Shown here: piece after piece, positions 18,419-28,465 of the stretch | How the letters are laid out: each line of letters begins with the position of its first letter | Numbering within the stretch: position 1 is the first letter of the stretch | Source of the DNA: Bacillota bacterium | Lineage (GTDB): Bacteria > Bacillota > Clostridia > Clostridiales > Clostridiaceae | Reading direction: 5' to 3' | DNA: 64,000 nt | NCBI GenBank assembly: GCA_030706015.1 | Contig: JAUZPI010000002.1 | Coordinates: 62,001-126,000, forward strand | Translations under genes and position numbers: made by a program | Notes under the pieces: model-generated | Databases searched by the model: none | What the model was told of the DNA's origin: nothing | The model's input: the letters and a program-made list of their open reading frames with translations, nothing else

Positions 18419-19609
18419 GTGATAGATTTTTACAAAAAGGCATTAGGCATAAATGAGATGATTGTTGGATGGAGAAGGGATTTTCATGAATATCCAGAGC
18501 TTGGTTTTGAAGAAGTTAGGACCTCAAAAAAGATAAAAGAATTTTTAGACAGTGAAGGTATTGAATACTATGAAACTGCAGGTACTGGAGTTTGTGCAAT
18601 CATTAAGGGGAAAAATGCTGATAAAATAGTGGCTCTACGCGGGGACATAGATGCATTGCCTATAGAAGAAAGAAACAGCTGCAGTTACGCTTCAAAAAAC
18701 TCAGGTAAAATGCATGCCTGCGGACACGATGCTCATACAGCTATTTTAATGGGAGCGGCAAAAATATTAAATAGCATAAAGGATGAACTTGAAGGAAGTG
18801 TGAAGCTTTTCTTTGAACCAGCTGAAGAAACCACTGGTGGAGCTAAGGTTATGATAGAAGAGGGGGTATTAGATAATCCTAAGGTAGAGGCTGTTATAGG
18901 CTTACATGTAGATGAAGCTACAGAGGTAGGAAAGATAGGAATAAAAAATGGTGTGGTAAACGCAGCTTCCAATCCTTTTGAAATAAAAATCATTGGAAAG
19001 GGAGGGCATGGTGCTCACCCAGATACTACAGTAGATCCTATTGTTATAGCATCTAACGTGATTTTAACCTTACAGACTATAATAAGCAGGGAACTGCCAC
19101 CTACAGACCCAGCAGTAATAACTATAGGAAGTATACATGGAGGAACAGCACAGAACATAATTCCTGAAGAGGTTAAAATAAGCGGTATTATAAGAACCAT
19201 GAGAAAAGAACATAGGGACTATGTAAAAAGAAGATTAGTAGAGATTGTAGAGGGCATAGTTCACTCTATGAGAGGAAAATGTGAAATAAAGATAGAAGAA
19301 AGCTATCCATGTCTTTATAATGATGATAATATGGTAGCTTTATTGAAAACTAGTGCAGAAGAAATCATAGGTAAGCAAAATATAAAAATAATGGATGCAC
19401 CAAGTATGGGAGTAGAAAGTTTTGCTTATTTCTCTATGGAGAGACCAGCTGTATTTTATTTCTTAGGCAGCGGAAATAAACAAAAGAATATTGTTAATCC
19501 TGCTCATGGAAGCTTCTTCGATATAGATGAAGATTGTCTTGCTATCGGTGCCGCTATACAAAGCAGGGCTGCTTTCCAAGTATTGAATAATAATACTAAT
19601 CTCAAGTAA
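18419..19609 (+). CDS. M20-family metal-dependent amidohydrolase
   Basis: 396 aa, GTG start with AGAAGG. Hydrolyses N-acyl amino acids or related amides with two metal ions. Motifs: RRDFHEYPELGFEE, LRGDIDALPIEE, HACGHDAHTAILMGAA (metal His and Asp), EPAEETTGGAKVMIEEG (general base Glu and metal Glu), GKGGHGAHPD in the dimerisation lid, and the last metal ligand in NPAHGSFFDIDE. Belongs to the HipO/N-acyl-L-amino-acid amidohydrolase branch; exact substrate unknown. Directly follows the FtsA-like gene (28 bases) and may be co-transcribed. Confidence 0.93.
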   Translation: MIDFYKKALGINEMIVGWRRDFHEYPELGFEEVRTSKKIKEFLDSEGIEYYETAGTGVCAIIKGKNADKIVALRGDIDALPIEERNSCSYASKNSGKMHACGHDAHTAILMGAAKILNSIKDELEGSVKLFFEPAEETTGGAKVMIEEGVLDNPKVEAVIGLHVDEATEVGKIGIKNGVVNAASNPFEIKIIGKGGHGAHPDTTVDPIVIASNVILTLQTIISRELPPTDPAVITIGSIHGGTAQNIIPEEVKISGIIRTMRKEHRDYVKRRLVEIVEGIVHSMRGKCEIKIEESYPCLYNDDNMVALLKTSAEEIIGKQNIKIMDAPSMGVESFAYFSMERPAVFYFLGSGNKQKNIVNPAHGSFFDIDEDCLAIGAAIQSRAAFQVLNNNTNLK

Positions 19610-19615
19610 ACAAAT

Positions 19616-19652
19616 AACATCTAGCAAAATGTTTTGCTAGATGTTAATTTTT
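19616..19652 (+). terminator. Terminator after the amidohydrolase
   Basis: Perfect 14-bp stem AACATCTAGCAAAA / TTTTGCTAGATGTT with a two-base loop, then AATTTTT. Confidence 0.9.
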
Positions 19653-19745
19653 ATAAAACCTTGGAATTTATTAATTGATTTGGGTAATGATAATAGTATA
19701 TAATTAGGTGTTGTTTATTTAGTATAGACTTTTAGGAGGCAATAT

Positions 19746-20699
19746 ATGAAAATTGTTATAGGACCGAATGAAGCGGGTCAAAGAGCGGATAAATTTGTTA
19801 GAAAGTGGTTAAAGGATGTACCTTTAAGTGCTATTTATAAAGGCTTTAGAAAAGGTGAAATTAAGATAAATGGAAAAAAGGCAAAAGAAAAGTATTCTTT
19901 AGTTGAAGGAGATACAGTAGAAGCATTAGAGCTTAAGTCAAATCAGGAAAAAAAGCAATTTGAAAGAATAGATAATAACTTCAAGGTAACTTTTGAAGAT
20001 GAAAATATACTTTTAGTTGAAAAATGGCCTGGGGTTTTAGTTCATTCTAACTCAAAGAATGGAGCTCCTACATTAACGGATTATGTGCTGTCTTATCTTT
20101 ATGATAAAGGGGATTATGACCCAAGGCAAGAGGTCACATTTACTCCAGCACCTTGTAACAGACTAGATAGAAACACTTCTGGAATAGTTATTTTCGGAAA
20201 GAATTTTGAAAGCTTAAAATTATTAAATGAAATGGTTAGAGAGAGAAGAATAAAGAAATACTATACAACCTTAGTTCAAAAAAGGATAAAAGACGGTTTA
20301 TATGAGGCGTACATACATAAAAATGAAGACAATAATATCTCTAAGGTGTATGATGAACCATCACCAGAAAGAAAAAAAATAGCGATGGAGGTAAAAACTC
20401 TTCAAAGCTGCGGTACTTTTTCATTGTTAGAAATAGAATTAATTACTGGAAGGAGTCACCAATTGAGGGCGCATTTAAGCCACTTAGGTAATCCTATATT
20501 AGGAGATGACAAATACGGAGATAGAAAGACAAACAACTTTTTTACAAATAAATATGGACTTAATTATCAGTTTTTATATGCACATAAATTAGTTTTTAAA
20601 GATTGTTCAGAAAAACTTGCGTATATGGAAAATAAGACTATTGCTGAAACATTACCTCCTATTTTTAAGAAAATTAAAAATGATGTATTTAGATTTTAA
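19746..20699 (+). CDS. RluA/RluD-family pseudouridine synthase
   Basis: 317 aa. N-terminal S4 RNA-binding domain (~1-65: GQRADKFVRKWL..KGEIKINGKK) followed by the catalytic domain, with the active-site motif CNRLDRNTSGIVIFGK (catalytic Asp in RLDRNTSG) and TGRSHQLRAHLSHLGNPILGD. Isomerises uridines in rRNA; which site cannot be decided from sequence. GGAGG precedes ATG 19746. The flippase gene follows after 20 bases, so the two form a unit. Confidence 0.93.
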   Translation: MKIVIGPNEAGQRADKFVRKWLKDVPLSAIYKGFRKGEIKINGKKAKEKYSLVEGDTVEALELKSNQEKKQFERIDNNFKVTFEDENILLVEKWPGVLVHSNSKNGAPTLTDYVLSYLYDKGDYDPRQEVTFTPAPCNRLDRNTSGIVIFGKNFESLKLLNEMVRERRIKKYYTTLVQKRIKDGLYEAYIHKNEDNNISKVYDEPSPERKKIAMEVKTLQSCGTFSLLEIELITGRSHQLRAHLSHLGNPILGDDKYGDRKTNNFFTNKYGLNYQFLYAHKLVFKDCSEKLAYMENKTIAETLPPIFKKIKNDVFRF

Positions 20700-20719
20700 T
20701 AATTAATAAGGAGTTAATT

Positions 20720-22339
20720 ATGAAAAAACAATCTACTACAAAGGGCTTTGCCATTTTATCGGCAGCAGGTATGATTGTAAAAGTTCTATCACTGCTGTAT
20801 ATACCTTTCCTGCTTAATATATTAGGCGGAGATAAAAACTATGCCGTGTATTTAGGTGCCTATCAAATATATGTATTAATTTATGTGCTTGCAAATTCCG
20901 GTATACCAGTTGCTATATCTAAATTAGTGTCTGAGCTAATTGCAGTTAAAAATTATCATGACGCAGTTAAGAGCTTTAAGATTGCCAGATTTATGCTTCT
21001 TATTGTTGGATTAATTATGTCAGTTGTAATGTATTTCACTGCAGGGATCTTAACTTCAGTTATGAGAATGGGTGATGCTAAGCTTGCTGTTGTTGCTTTA
21101 GCTCCAGCAGTACTCATAACTTCAATTGCCTCTGCATATAGGGGGTATTTTCAAGGTAGAGGAAATATGACTCCCACTGCAGTATCACAGATTATTGAAC
21201 AGGTGCTAAATACCATATTTACATTGGTGCTTGCAGCAGCTTTTATGAAATATGGTGCAGCGGCAGGGTGTGCTGGAGGCGCATTTGGAACTACAGTAGG
21301 AGCTGCTGCTTCAGCTATTTATCTTGTTGTTATGTACCAAAATAATAAGACTATAAAGGTGCCAAAGGGACAAGCGGATATAGCAAGGGTAAAGCACAGT
21401 AATAAATATTTGATAAGAAAAATTGTAAGCTATTCCATACCAATAGTTCTTTGTGTAGGACTTCAGTATGCAGGAAATTTGGTAGATGTGGGAAATACAC
21501 AAGCTAGATTAGCAGCGGCCGGATTTAGTACATATAATGCATTAGATTTGTACGGAAAGCTTGGTAAGTATCAACAGCTTATAAACGTACCAATTGCAGT
21601 AATAGCGGCATTAGCTACTGCAGTTTTACCAGCAATTTCTGGAGCAGCAGCAGTAAAGGACAAACAGCTGGTAGGGGGAAAGATTAACTATGCTTTTAGG
21701 TTATGTTTTCTTATTGCTGTGCCAGCAACTGTAGGACTGGCTGTATTAAGTTTCCCAATATATAAATTGATTTTTTCAGCAAAATATATTGGCGGTTATA
21801 AGTTAATGCTCATGGGAGCTGTGGTAGTAATTTTAATGTCTATAGTTCAAATACAAACCAGTATACTTCAAGGACTAGGACGGCTTTATGTAGTCACCTT
21901 CTATTCAGTCCTTGGTATAGTAGGTAAGATACTATTTAATTATGTATTAATAGCTATGCCAACTATTAATATTTATGGAGCAATAATTGGAACCATAGCA
22001 GGTTATTTAATAATAATATCGCTAAATGGGAGATATATTAAGAAAAAACTTAAAGTAAAATTTAATATGTTTAAGCATATGATAAGGCCAATTATAGCAT
22101 CAGTCCTTATGGGGGGTATTATATATTCATGCTATATGGGTGTCAGTAGAATAATTGGTATATTTACATATGGAAGGATAAATAATGATATCTCAACTGT
22201 AGTAGCTGTGGCTGTGGGTGGTTATACCTATTTATTTGGATTGATATTATGCAAAGGTATAAGTGAAAGCGACATGAATGTTTTACCAAGAAAAATACGA
22301 AAGTTTATACCTAAAAAGATGCTCTCTATGATTAAATAA
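20720..22339 (+). CDS. MurJ/YtgP-like lipid flippase (MOP superfamily)
   Basis: 539 aa with about 14 hydrophobic helices. KGFAILSAAGMIVKVLSLLYIPFL and AYRGYFQGRGNMTPTAVSQIIEQVLN are typical of the SpoVB/YtgP (Bacillus MurJ) branch, which moves lipid II or other undecaprenyl-linked precursors across the membrane. Length fits B. subtilis MurJ. Arg residues in the first cavity helices are present. It lies tail to tail with spoVB, so two members of this family are neighbours in opposite orientation, with repeat locus B between them. Confidence 0.88.
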   Translation: MKKQSTTKGFAILSAAGMIVKVLSLLYIPFLLNILGGDKNYAVYLGAYQIYVLIYVLANSGIPVAISKLVSELIAVKNYHDAVKSFKIARFMLLIVGLIMSVVMYFTAGILTSVMRMGDAKLAVVALAPAVLITSIASAYRGYFQGRGNMTPTAVSQIIEQVLNTIFTLVLAAAFMKYGAAAGCAGGAFGTTVGAAASAIYLVVMYQNNKTIKVPKGQADIARVKHSNKYLIRKIVSYSIPIVLCVGLQYAGNLVDVGNTQARLAAAGFSTYNALDLYGKLGKYQQLINVPIAVIAALATAVLPAISGAAAVKDKQLVGGKINYAFRLCFLIAVPATVGLAVLSFPIYKLIFSAKYIGGYKLMLMGAVVVILMSIVQIQTSILQGLGRLYVVTFYSVLGIVGKILFNYVLIAMPTINIYGAIIGTIAGYLIIISLNGRYIKKKLKVKFNMFKHMIRPIIASVLMGGIIYSCYMGVSRIIGIFTYGRINNDISTVVAVAVGGYTYLFGLILCKGISESDMNVLPRKIRKFIPKKMLSMIK

Positions 22340-22344
22340 TGCAA

Positions 22345-22377
22345 AAAGCATGCAGTGTCCGCACGGCATGCTTTATT
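22345..22377 (+). terminator. Terminator after the flippase gene
   Basis: AAAGCATGC (22345-22353) pairs with GCATGCTTT (22366-22374) around a 12-base loop, then ATTAAG. Modest T content. Confidence 0.7.
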
Positions 22378-22382
22378 AAGTA

Positions 22383-22511
22383 CACAAATAAACTCTCTGG
22401 ACCTCAGGTCGAGCGTCTATTCACTAACTGATATGGAGAATTGTATAGCTATTGGTAATTTAGGTTTACAGAGATATCATTGCACAAATAAACTCTCTGG
22501 ACCTCAGGCTA
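22383..22511 (+). repeat. Dispersed hairpin repeat, locus B (two units plus spacer)
   Basis: Unit 1 at 22383-22425 has the stem GACCT-C-AGGTC in place of GATCT-C-AGATC at locus A, a compensated change. A spacer bounded by TGATAT and ATATCA leads to unit 2 at 22483-22511, whose right arm is altered to AGGCTAAGAGCTC. That altered arm contains the stop codon (CTA on plus, 22509-22511) of the minus-strand spoVB gene. Confidence 0.85.
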
Positions 22512-24017
22512 AGAGCTCAGTTTATCTTTTAGGGCAACTTCGGAAAAAAAGAAAAGGGTGAAGCCTAAAGCGATAATAGCTGCATTTTTAATCATAAATA
22601 AGTCATTTGGAACTACGTTATTTATAATCTTAAGTATTAAATAGAATAAGACACTAAATAAAGTGTAGATAACTATATCTATAAAAGGGAATCGGATATA
22701 ACAGGTTTTCTTTATATCTTTTAAATTTATGAAATAACTTGTAGCATTGGCAATTAGCAGCGCTATTCCATAACCATATATGTTGATGCTTTTCATTCCA
22801 GTTAATATATATAATAAAATTAGTTCCTCAATTGAAATTAACATGGAATTTATAAGTATTTCTTTTTGCTTTCCAAGACCACTTAGGATACCAAAAGTAA
22901 CAGCCGCTGCATAGGAAATAGGACATGATATTGCTGCTATTACAATATAAGGTGCTAGATCAGCTCTCCCAAAGAACAATTGCCCAAGAGAGTTTGGAAG
23001 AGCCAGGCATATAACCATGGTTGCTAGTCCTAAAAGAAATGAAATTCTTATAACTTCAGTTATTCTATCTTCTAAAGCATAATAATTTTTTTGACTTAAA
23101 TTTTTCGATAACTCTGGTACTAAAACTGTAGCCATTGATGCAATTATGATAATTGGGAAAAAGGTAATATTCAAAGCCATTCCGGAAAACTTACCAATCA
23201 TAGATAAAGCTTCACTGTAGTCAATTCCCGCGCTTACAAGACGTCTGGGGATTATAAGTGTAGATATTGTTGTTAAGATTGATCCTAAGAATCCATTAAG
23301 ACAGAGGGGAAGAGCCACAGTAAGCATATCAAATAATATCTGTCCACTTCCTTCTGATTTTATGCTATTGTTAATTCTATGCTTGCTTCTAAAATATCTA
23401 TAAGCAACATAAAGCATAATAAAACTTATAAATTCACCCATTGTAAGTGCAATATAAACTGCGGTAACAGTTGTAGTAACTTCCTTTAACATAAATAAGT
23501 CTATTATTGCAATTACTACTGTTATTCTTACTGCTTTTTCAAAAATATCTATATAAGAGGGAATTTTTGCTTTTTCAACACCATAAAAATATCCTTTCAG
23601 TACTGCGGATAAAGCCACAAATATAAGAGCTGGACATATTGCTTGAATGGAATATATTGTTCTAGCATCTTTTATTATATATGTACTTATAAATGATGCA
23701 TTGAAAAATACTAATAAAGCCACAAAAATAGACCACAGCATATCAGAAAATAATGCTACCTTTAAGAGCTTATTTATGTTTAAATAATCATTATTGCTTG
23801 TTAATATAGCGGTTTTCCTTGAGATAGCTATAACCAAGCCGCCGCAAACTAAGAAGCAAAATAAATCATAAATAGGCATGACTATTGAATATAATCCTAG
23901 CCCTTCTGCACCAAGATCCTTAGATAATATTATAGAAAAGACGAATTTTAGTATTCCTGTTGTTAAATTTGAAAGGGTAAGGATAAGAGTATTTTTATAA
24001 AAACTATCTAACTTCAT
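22509..24017 (-). CDS. spoVB: Stage V sporulation protein B-like flippase
   Basis: 502 aa, about 14 TM helices. LTLSNLTTGILKFVFSIILSKDLGAEGLGLYS and SAVLKGYFYGVEKAKIPSYIDIFEKAVR are the SpoVB signatures. In Bacillus, SpoVB is made in the mother cell and is needed for spore cortex, probably as a precursor flippase. The start ATG 24017 directly follows seven Ts of a terminator-type hairpin, and the only ribosome-site-like sequence (GTGAGG) is within the stem. The last codons and the TAG stop lie in repeat locus B, so the C-terminus KDKLSS may have been altered by the repeat. Confidence 0.92.
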   Translation of the reverse strand: MKLDSFYKNTLILTLSNLTTGILKFVFSIILSKDLGAEGLGLYSIVMPIYDLFCFLVCGGLVIAISRKTAILTSNNDYLNINKLLKVALFSDMLWSIFVALLVFFNASFISTYIIKDARTIYSIQAICPALIFVALSAVLKGYFYGVEKAKIPSYIDIFEKAVRITVVIAIIDLFMLKEVTTTVTAVYIALTMGEFISFIMLYVAYRYFRSKHRINNSIKSEGSGQILFDMLTVALPLCLNGFLGSILTTISTLIIPRRLVSAGIDYSEALSMIGKFSGMALNITFFPIIIIASMATVLVPELSKNLSQKNYYALEDRITEVIRISFLLGLATMVICLALPNSLGQLFFGRADLAPYIVIAAISCPISYAAAVTFGILSGLGKQKEILINSMLISIEELILLYILTGMKSINIYGYGIALLIANATSYFINLKDIKKTCYIRFPFIDIVIYTLFSVLFYLILKIINNVVPNDLFMIKNAAIIALGFTLFFFSEVALKDKLSS

Positions 24018-24060
24018 AAAAAAACCTCACACAAGTAATAACAATAAATACTTATGTGAG
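24018..24060 (-). terminator. Terminator-type hairpin overlapping the spoVB ribosome site
   Basis: On the minus strand CTCACATAAGTA and TACTTGTGTGAG form a 12-bp stem with one wobble, followed by seven Ts and at once by the spoVB ATG. It can end the upstream GGDEF transcript; in any read-through transcript it would bury the spoVB ribosome site. Confidence 0.8.
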
Positions 24061-24090
24061 ATTAATTAATTATATTCATTATTATATATT

Positions 24091-26739
24091 TTAGGAGCTT
24101 TGGTTAGCTGAAATTTTACTAAAGCGCTTGCTTAATTCCTTATCTTTGTACATAAGCTTATCTACTTGCTCGAAGAAAAACTTGGAATTAGCATAATCAT
24201 CTTTAATTTCATCTAAACCATAGGAAAAGTTCAAACTAAATTTATGTTTGTTAAAATTAATAATATGGCTGCTACATACATCCTTAATTTTATAAATATA
24301 GGATTCAGCCTCATTTCTATTTAGACTTGGGAATATAATCAAGAATTCATCCCCGCCATATCTGATAATCTCATTATAGGGCACCAATGCCATTTTAAGT
24401 ATCTGAGCAAAAACTTTTATTGCTTCGTCACCAGCAGTATGTCCAAAGTTGTCGTTTATGCCCTTAAAATTATTAATATCAATTACAGCCATAGAAAATA
24501 CCGTACGCGTGTTTGTATATTGCTCGATATAATCATCAAGCTTCTGCCATAAGTATTTTGAGTTAAATAAACCTGTAAGAGGATCTGTTAAGGTTCTATT
24601 TTTGATGCTTTCAGTATATTGTATATTTTTCAATTTTAAATACAAGCTTTTTATTAGTATTAATCCTGTTTGGGCATCTTCCTTTGAAAAACACCAATCG
24701 CACTTATTGTCGTTGTAGAATGCATAATAATAATTGTTACCAGTTATTTCATCGTAAATATAAAACAGTATCATTGATTTTGTGAAAGTGAATTGATATT
24801 TTTTATCGGAGTAAATATCATAATCCTTATAACGATGATTAAAGAATAAATTGTTTTTTTCAATGAGATTTTCAATTTCATTTTTTGCTGATTCAGTAAA
24901 ATCTTCATAATCATTTGTATTAGTCACAATTGTTGAAAAACCATCATTAAAATTATATCTCACTGCTGCAAAACCCTTTGCTAAAAAGTATTTATTAAAT
25001 ATTTCTAGGGTCGTTTTATATAAATCTATTTCAGTTGGAACAGTATTTATTTTATTTGAAAATTGTTGAATTAACTCATAATCATTACTTTTTTTACCCT
25101 CAAGCAGAGAATATTTCCTTTCTTTAGAAAGCAAGATAATTAAGTTAATAGGATAATCCTCTTTCTTAAAATTAACAACTTCAAAGGGTTTTTTGTCAAT
25201 AAAATACCTTTTTGCAACGTAAAAGTGTTCCATCATAGAGTATTTCTCAGCTATTTTCTCAGCCTTATTAAGAAGACTTATATCTTCATATGCTAGGGAA
25301 AAGTATACATTAAAGGGTATTAATAATGTTTGAACATAAGTATCATTATAATTCTGTTCTAAAAATATATTGTGTGCTTCATCAAAGCAATTTTTACTAA
25401 TATCAATTTTTCCGTTCTTAAAATTGATATAGGCTTCCAATATTTTTAGTGAACCTCTTCGTATATAATCTTCATCCATAGTTATATGTTCCTTGGAGCG
25501 CTCATAGAGTTCTTTAGCTTTATGAAAATTATCTAAATATATACCATGTAATATCCCCATATCAGTATACTGCTTGTACAAATTATAGATATGAGAAGTT
25601 GATTTTTTCAAGGTGACATTATTTATAATAGTAGAGGCTGTTTCTGCTAAATATATAGATTCATTCATATTACCTAATGATCTATAAAGCATGGACAGAT
25701 TAGCAAAAGTCTTTATAGACTCATCTAAAAGGTCAGAAACATTATCCACCTTTGCCAGCTCTCTTAATGCATATAAATGAAACTTTAAAGATTCACCAAA
25801 ACTCCCATATACATATAATAGATACCCAAGAGAGTTTTGAAGCTTTGCAGTTTCAAGCGGGGAAAATTCTTCAGTATTAAGAGAAATCTTTGCAGCTTTT
25901 TCAAGATAGTGGGAAGCTTTATTATATTCACCAAGATCCAAATAATTAGCTCCAAGATTTTTATATGTTTGAAATAATATTGTATTTTGATTCAAGCCTT
26001 CCTCTATTTCAAGTGCCTTTAAGCCGTATTTTAAGGCTATGACTTTATTTTTACTGTTTCTATAGAATAAATGATAAAGACAAGCACCGTTATAGATATA
26101 TGCAAGAGTCATTTCATCATTTAATTTTTTGGCTAATTTTTCAGCTGACTTATAATAAGTTGAAGCATCATTTACAAATACAGAATGGTTCTCAGATGAA
26201 TAATCTGCACAAATTACTAGTGTTATCATTTTATCATAATTTGAAACATCGTTATTGCTTATAAATTCGATACAGTATTTTAAATGTTTTTCAGGAGGAT
26301 TAGAGCTTTTGCCATCATAAAAATACTTAGCCAAAAAAAGATTAATATAAAAGATAGTTTTACTATCCTCCTGTTTATTATCAATTTCACTTTGAAGTAA
26401 AGTCAAAACTTTATTAGGTATTTTTTTGAATTTAGCATAATGAGCAAATATATTTAATAGAGCTTGTTCATCAATCATATATAGATTATTTAAATCTATT
26501 TCTTCTTCTGAAAAATTCAGACTAAATAATTTTAATTTAAACAGAACTTGTTTTGAAAAAACATGCTTAATATCCTGGGTAACACTTCTAATAATTTTGG
26601 ACTTTAATCTCACATAAGGAGAAAGAAAGTATAATAAATTAGGTTCCTCAACTAAGATTGCGTCAATTATTAGTTTTATCCCAGGGTATTGAATTAATTT
26701 TGCATCATTTTTAAGAATCTTTTCTATATCAAGTTTCAT
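24091..26739 (-). CDS. TPR-repeat protein with C-terminal GGDEF (diguanylate cyclase) domain
   Basis: 882 aa from ATG 26739 (AGGG upstream; a GTG three codons earlier is less likely). No signal peptide or TM helix is evident. Tetratricopeptide-like helices cover ~150-480 (for example YKNLGANYLDLGEYNKASHYLEKAAKIS in segments), a GAF-like region ~560-700, and GGDEF ~720-875 with LTDPLTGLFNSKYL, NFKGINDNFGHTAGDEAI and the active site RYGGDEF. No RxxD inhibitory site precedes GGDEF. Likely makes cyclic di-GMP in response to a partner bound by the TPR array (inference). Monocistronic, ended by the hairpin at 24018. Confidence 0.9.
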   Translation of the reverse strand: MKLDIEKILKNDAKLIQYPGIKLIIDAILVEEPNLLYFLSPYVRLKSKIIRSVTQDIKHVFSKQVLFKLKLFSLNFSEEEIDLNNLYMIDEQALLNIFAHYAKFKKIPNKVLTLLQSEIDNKQEDSKTIFYINLFLAKYFYDGKSSNPPEKHLKYCIEFISNNDVSNYDKMITLVICADYSSENHSVFVNDASTYYKSAEKLAKKLNDEMTLAYIYNGACLYHLFYRNSKNKVIALKYGLKALEIEEGLNQNTILFQTYKNLGANYLDLGEYNKASHYLEKAAKISLNTEEFSPLETAKLQNSLGYLLYVYGSFGESLKFHLYALRELAKVDNVSDLLDESIKTFANLSMLYRSLGNMNESIYLAETASTIINNVTLKKSTSHIYNLYKQYTDMGILHGIYLDNFHKAKELYERSKEHITMDEDYIRRGSLKILEAYINFKNGKIDISKNCFDEAHNIFLEQNYNDTYVQTLLIPFNVYFSLAYEDISLLNKAEKIAEKYSMMEHFYVAKRYFIDKKPFEVVNFKKEDYPINLIILLSKERKYSLLEGKKSNDYELIQQFSNKINTVPTEIDLYKTTLEIFNKYFLAKGFAAVRYNFNDGFSTIVTNTNDYEDFTESAKNEIENLIEKNNLFFNHRYKDYDIYSDKKYQFTFTKSMILFYIYDEITGNNYYYAFYNDNKCDWCFSKEDAQTGLILIKSLYLKLKNIQYTESIKNRTLTDPLTGLFNSKYLWQKLDDYIEQYTNTRTVFSMAVIDINNFKGINDNFGHTAGDEAIKVFAQILKMALVPYNEIIRYGGDEFLIIFPSLNRNEAESYIYKIKDVCSSHIINFNKHKFSLNFSYGLDEIKDDYANSKFFFEQVDKLMYKDKELSKRFSKISANQSS

Positions 26740-26921
26740 ATATATCACCCTATTTAGAATTCTATACTTTAATTATACTGCAATGTGTAAATGTTTTCTA
26801 GCAAAAATAAAAATTAATAAGTTAAAATTACAGTGATTTTCCATTGTAGTTTGACAAAAAAGATAACTGTTTTATACTAAAATATATATTCTTTAAAAGA
26901 ATTTAATAGGATGGTGTAGAT

Positions 26922-27797
26922 ATGATAAAAAGTAATTACAATGAAGGCGGTATATGGTTAAAAGGAAATCTTCACACTCATACGGTAAATAGCCCTTGTG
27001 GTCACTATACTATAGAAACAGTTATAGATATGTATAAGGCGTATAAAATGAAATATGATTTTTTAGCAATAACAGATCACTTTTTTCTTACTGATTTAGC
27101 CAGATATATGGAAGATAGTAGTCTTATACTGTTTCAGGGTACTGAGTACAAAAAAGGAGACTTTCAAACTTTGGGTATAAATATAAAAAAATACGATGAT
27201 GATGAAAATAATATTGATAACCATAATGAAGTTTTTTTGGATGTAAAAAGTCAAGGGGGATTTAATATTATATGTCATCCTCATGCATTCAGGGATGATT
27301 ATTGGCCTTTCGAAAGACTTATGCAGCTTGAAAATTATATAGGAATTGAGATATTCAACAATAATGTTAAACATGATAATAAAGGAAGAGCAGTAGCAAC
27401 AGATTTGTGGGACAAGCTTTTAAGTTCTGGTAAAAAAATATTTGGGTTTGCAAATGACGATATGCATGTTTTTTCGAGAGCTGGTGGTGCCTTTAACATG
27501 GTTTTGGCAAAAGAAAAAACTAGAGAACAGATATTAGCCAGTATATTTAAAGGTGCTTTCTATTGTTCCTCTGGAGTATTTATTGAAAATATAAAGAATG
27601 AGGGAAGTCTCATAGAAGTGAAAGCATCAAAGCTTCCAGTAAGCTTTAGGTTTATTGGTAAACATGGAAGGATACTTAAAGAGTGCGAAGGCTTTGTAGG
27701 AAGTTATGAATGCAAAGGTGATGAAGCTTATGTAAGAGTTGAACTTATAAGAGAAGATGGTGCAAAGGCTTGGACGCAACCTTTTTGGATAAGCTGA
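26922..27797 (+). CDS. PHP-domain metal-dependent phosphoesterase
   Basis: 291 aa. PHP metal motifs in order: NLHTHT (~16), AITDHFF (~56), ICHPHAF and FANDDMH. Short version of the family, similar to YciV/TrpH-like phosphoesterases; acts on an unknown phosphate ester or nucleotide. A weak AGGATGG precedes ATG 26922, and a second Met-free stretch follows, so the start is reasonably fixed. Divergent from the GGDEF gene and 79 bases before the rubrerythrin-like gene. Confidence 0.88.
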   Translation: MIKSNYNEGGIWLKGNLHTHTVNSPCGHYTIETVIDMYKAYKMKYDFLAITDHFFLTDLARYMEDSSLILFQGTEYKKGDFQTLGINIKKYDDDENNIDNHNEVFLDVKSQGGFNIICHPHAFRDDYWPFERLMQLENYIGIEIFNNNVKHDNKGRAVATDLWDKLLSSGKKIFGFANDDMHVFSRAGGAFNMVLAKEKTREQILASIFKGAFYCSSGVFIENIKNEGSLIEVKASKLPVSFRFIGKHGRILKECEGFVGSYECKGDEAYVRVELIREDGAKAWTQPFWIS

Positions 27798-27876
27798 TTA
27801 ACCCTTGCTTGTTCGTTAGAGCATTTTTCCATATAATATAATTGTAATTAAACGGAAAATACAAAGGAGGGTCTTT

Positions 27877-28437
27877 ATGGAAGCAATTAGATGTTTAGTA
27901 TGCGGCATGAATATAAATGAGAATAATTATGATTTCAATAGCCATGCATTTTTGCAAAAGAACACTGAAACTGATATTATTTATTGTCCGTTTTGTGGTG
28001 CTGGCAGAGAATTTCTAAGCAGAACTGGGGAAGTTTATATATTGGATGAAGCAAAACTAGATGAAAAAACTATTACAATATTAGACCATGCAATGAAATT
28101 GGAGGTTTTTAATGGAGATTTTTATAATAAGGCATCAAAGATGGTGCAAAGCAATAGTATTAGGCTTATGCTTGAAGCATTAAGCAAGATAGAACTAATG
28201 CATGCAAGAACACATCAAAGAATTGGTGGTTTTAAGGAATTACCAAGGCTTGCTGAAGTGAATTATGACAAATTCACTAGCGAGGACGAATTATTATATC
28301 AGGCTAATCTAAGAGAGAAACATGCAGTTCAGTATTATAATAAATATTATAATGAAGTAAGTGATGATAATATAAGAAAGATATTTGATGCTTTATCTGA
28401 AGTGGAAAAAGAACATATTATTTTAACGAATAAGTAA
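27877..28437 (+). CDS. Rubrerythrin-like protein with N-terminal zinc/iron ribbon
   Basis: 186 aa. Residues 1-50 carry two Cys pairs (CLVCGMN and YCPFCGAG), a rubredoxin-like or zinc ribbon; ~70-186 form a ferritin-like four-helix domain with Glu and ExxH-type ligands (KIELMHARTH, LREKHAVQYY, EVEKEHI). The ribbon-first order matches reverse-type rubrerythrins. Such proteins reduce peroxide in anaerobes or store diiron. GGAGG precedes ATG 27877. Ended by the hairpin at 28466. Confidence 0.85.
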   Translation: MEAIRCLVCGMNINENNYDFNSHAFLQKNTETDIIYCPFCGAGREFLSRTGEVYILDEAKLDEKTITILDHAMKLEVFNGDFYNKASKMVQSNSIRLMLEALSKIELMHARTHQRIGGFKELPRLAEVNYDKFTSEDELLYQANLREKHAVQYYNKYYNEVSDDNIRKIFDALSEVEKEHIILTNK

Positions 28438-28465
28438 TAATAGAAAACTTCACAAAAAGTAATAT

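Noticed and set aside
22355..22561. 68-codon plus-strand frame across repeat locus B
   Set aside because: No ribosome site, starts in the flippase terminator and consists mostly of the repeat and the antisense of spoVB.
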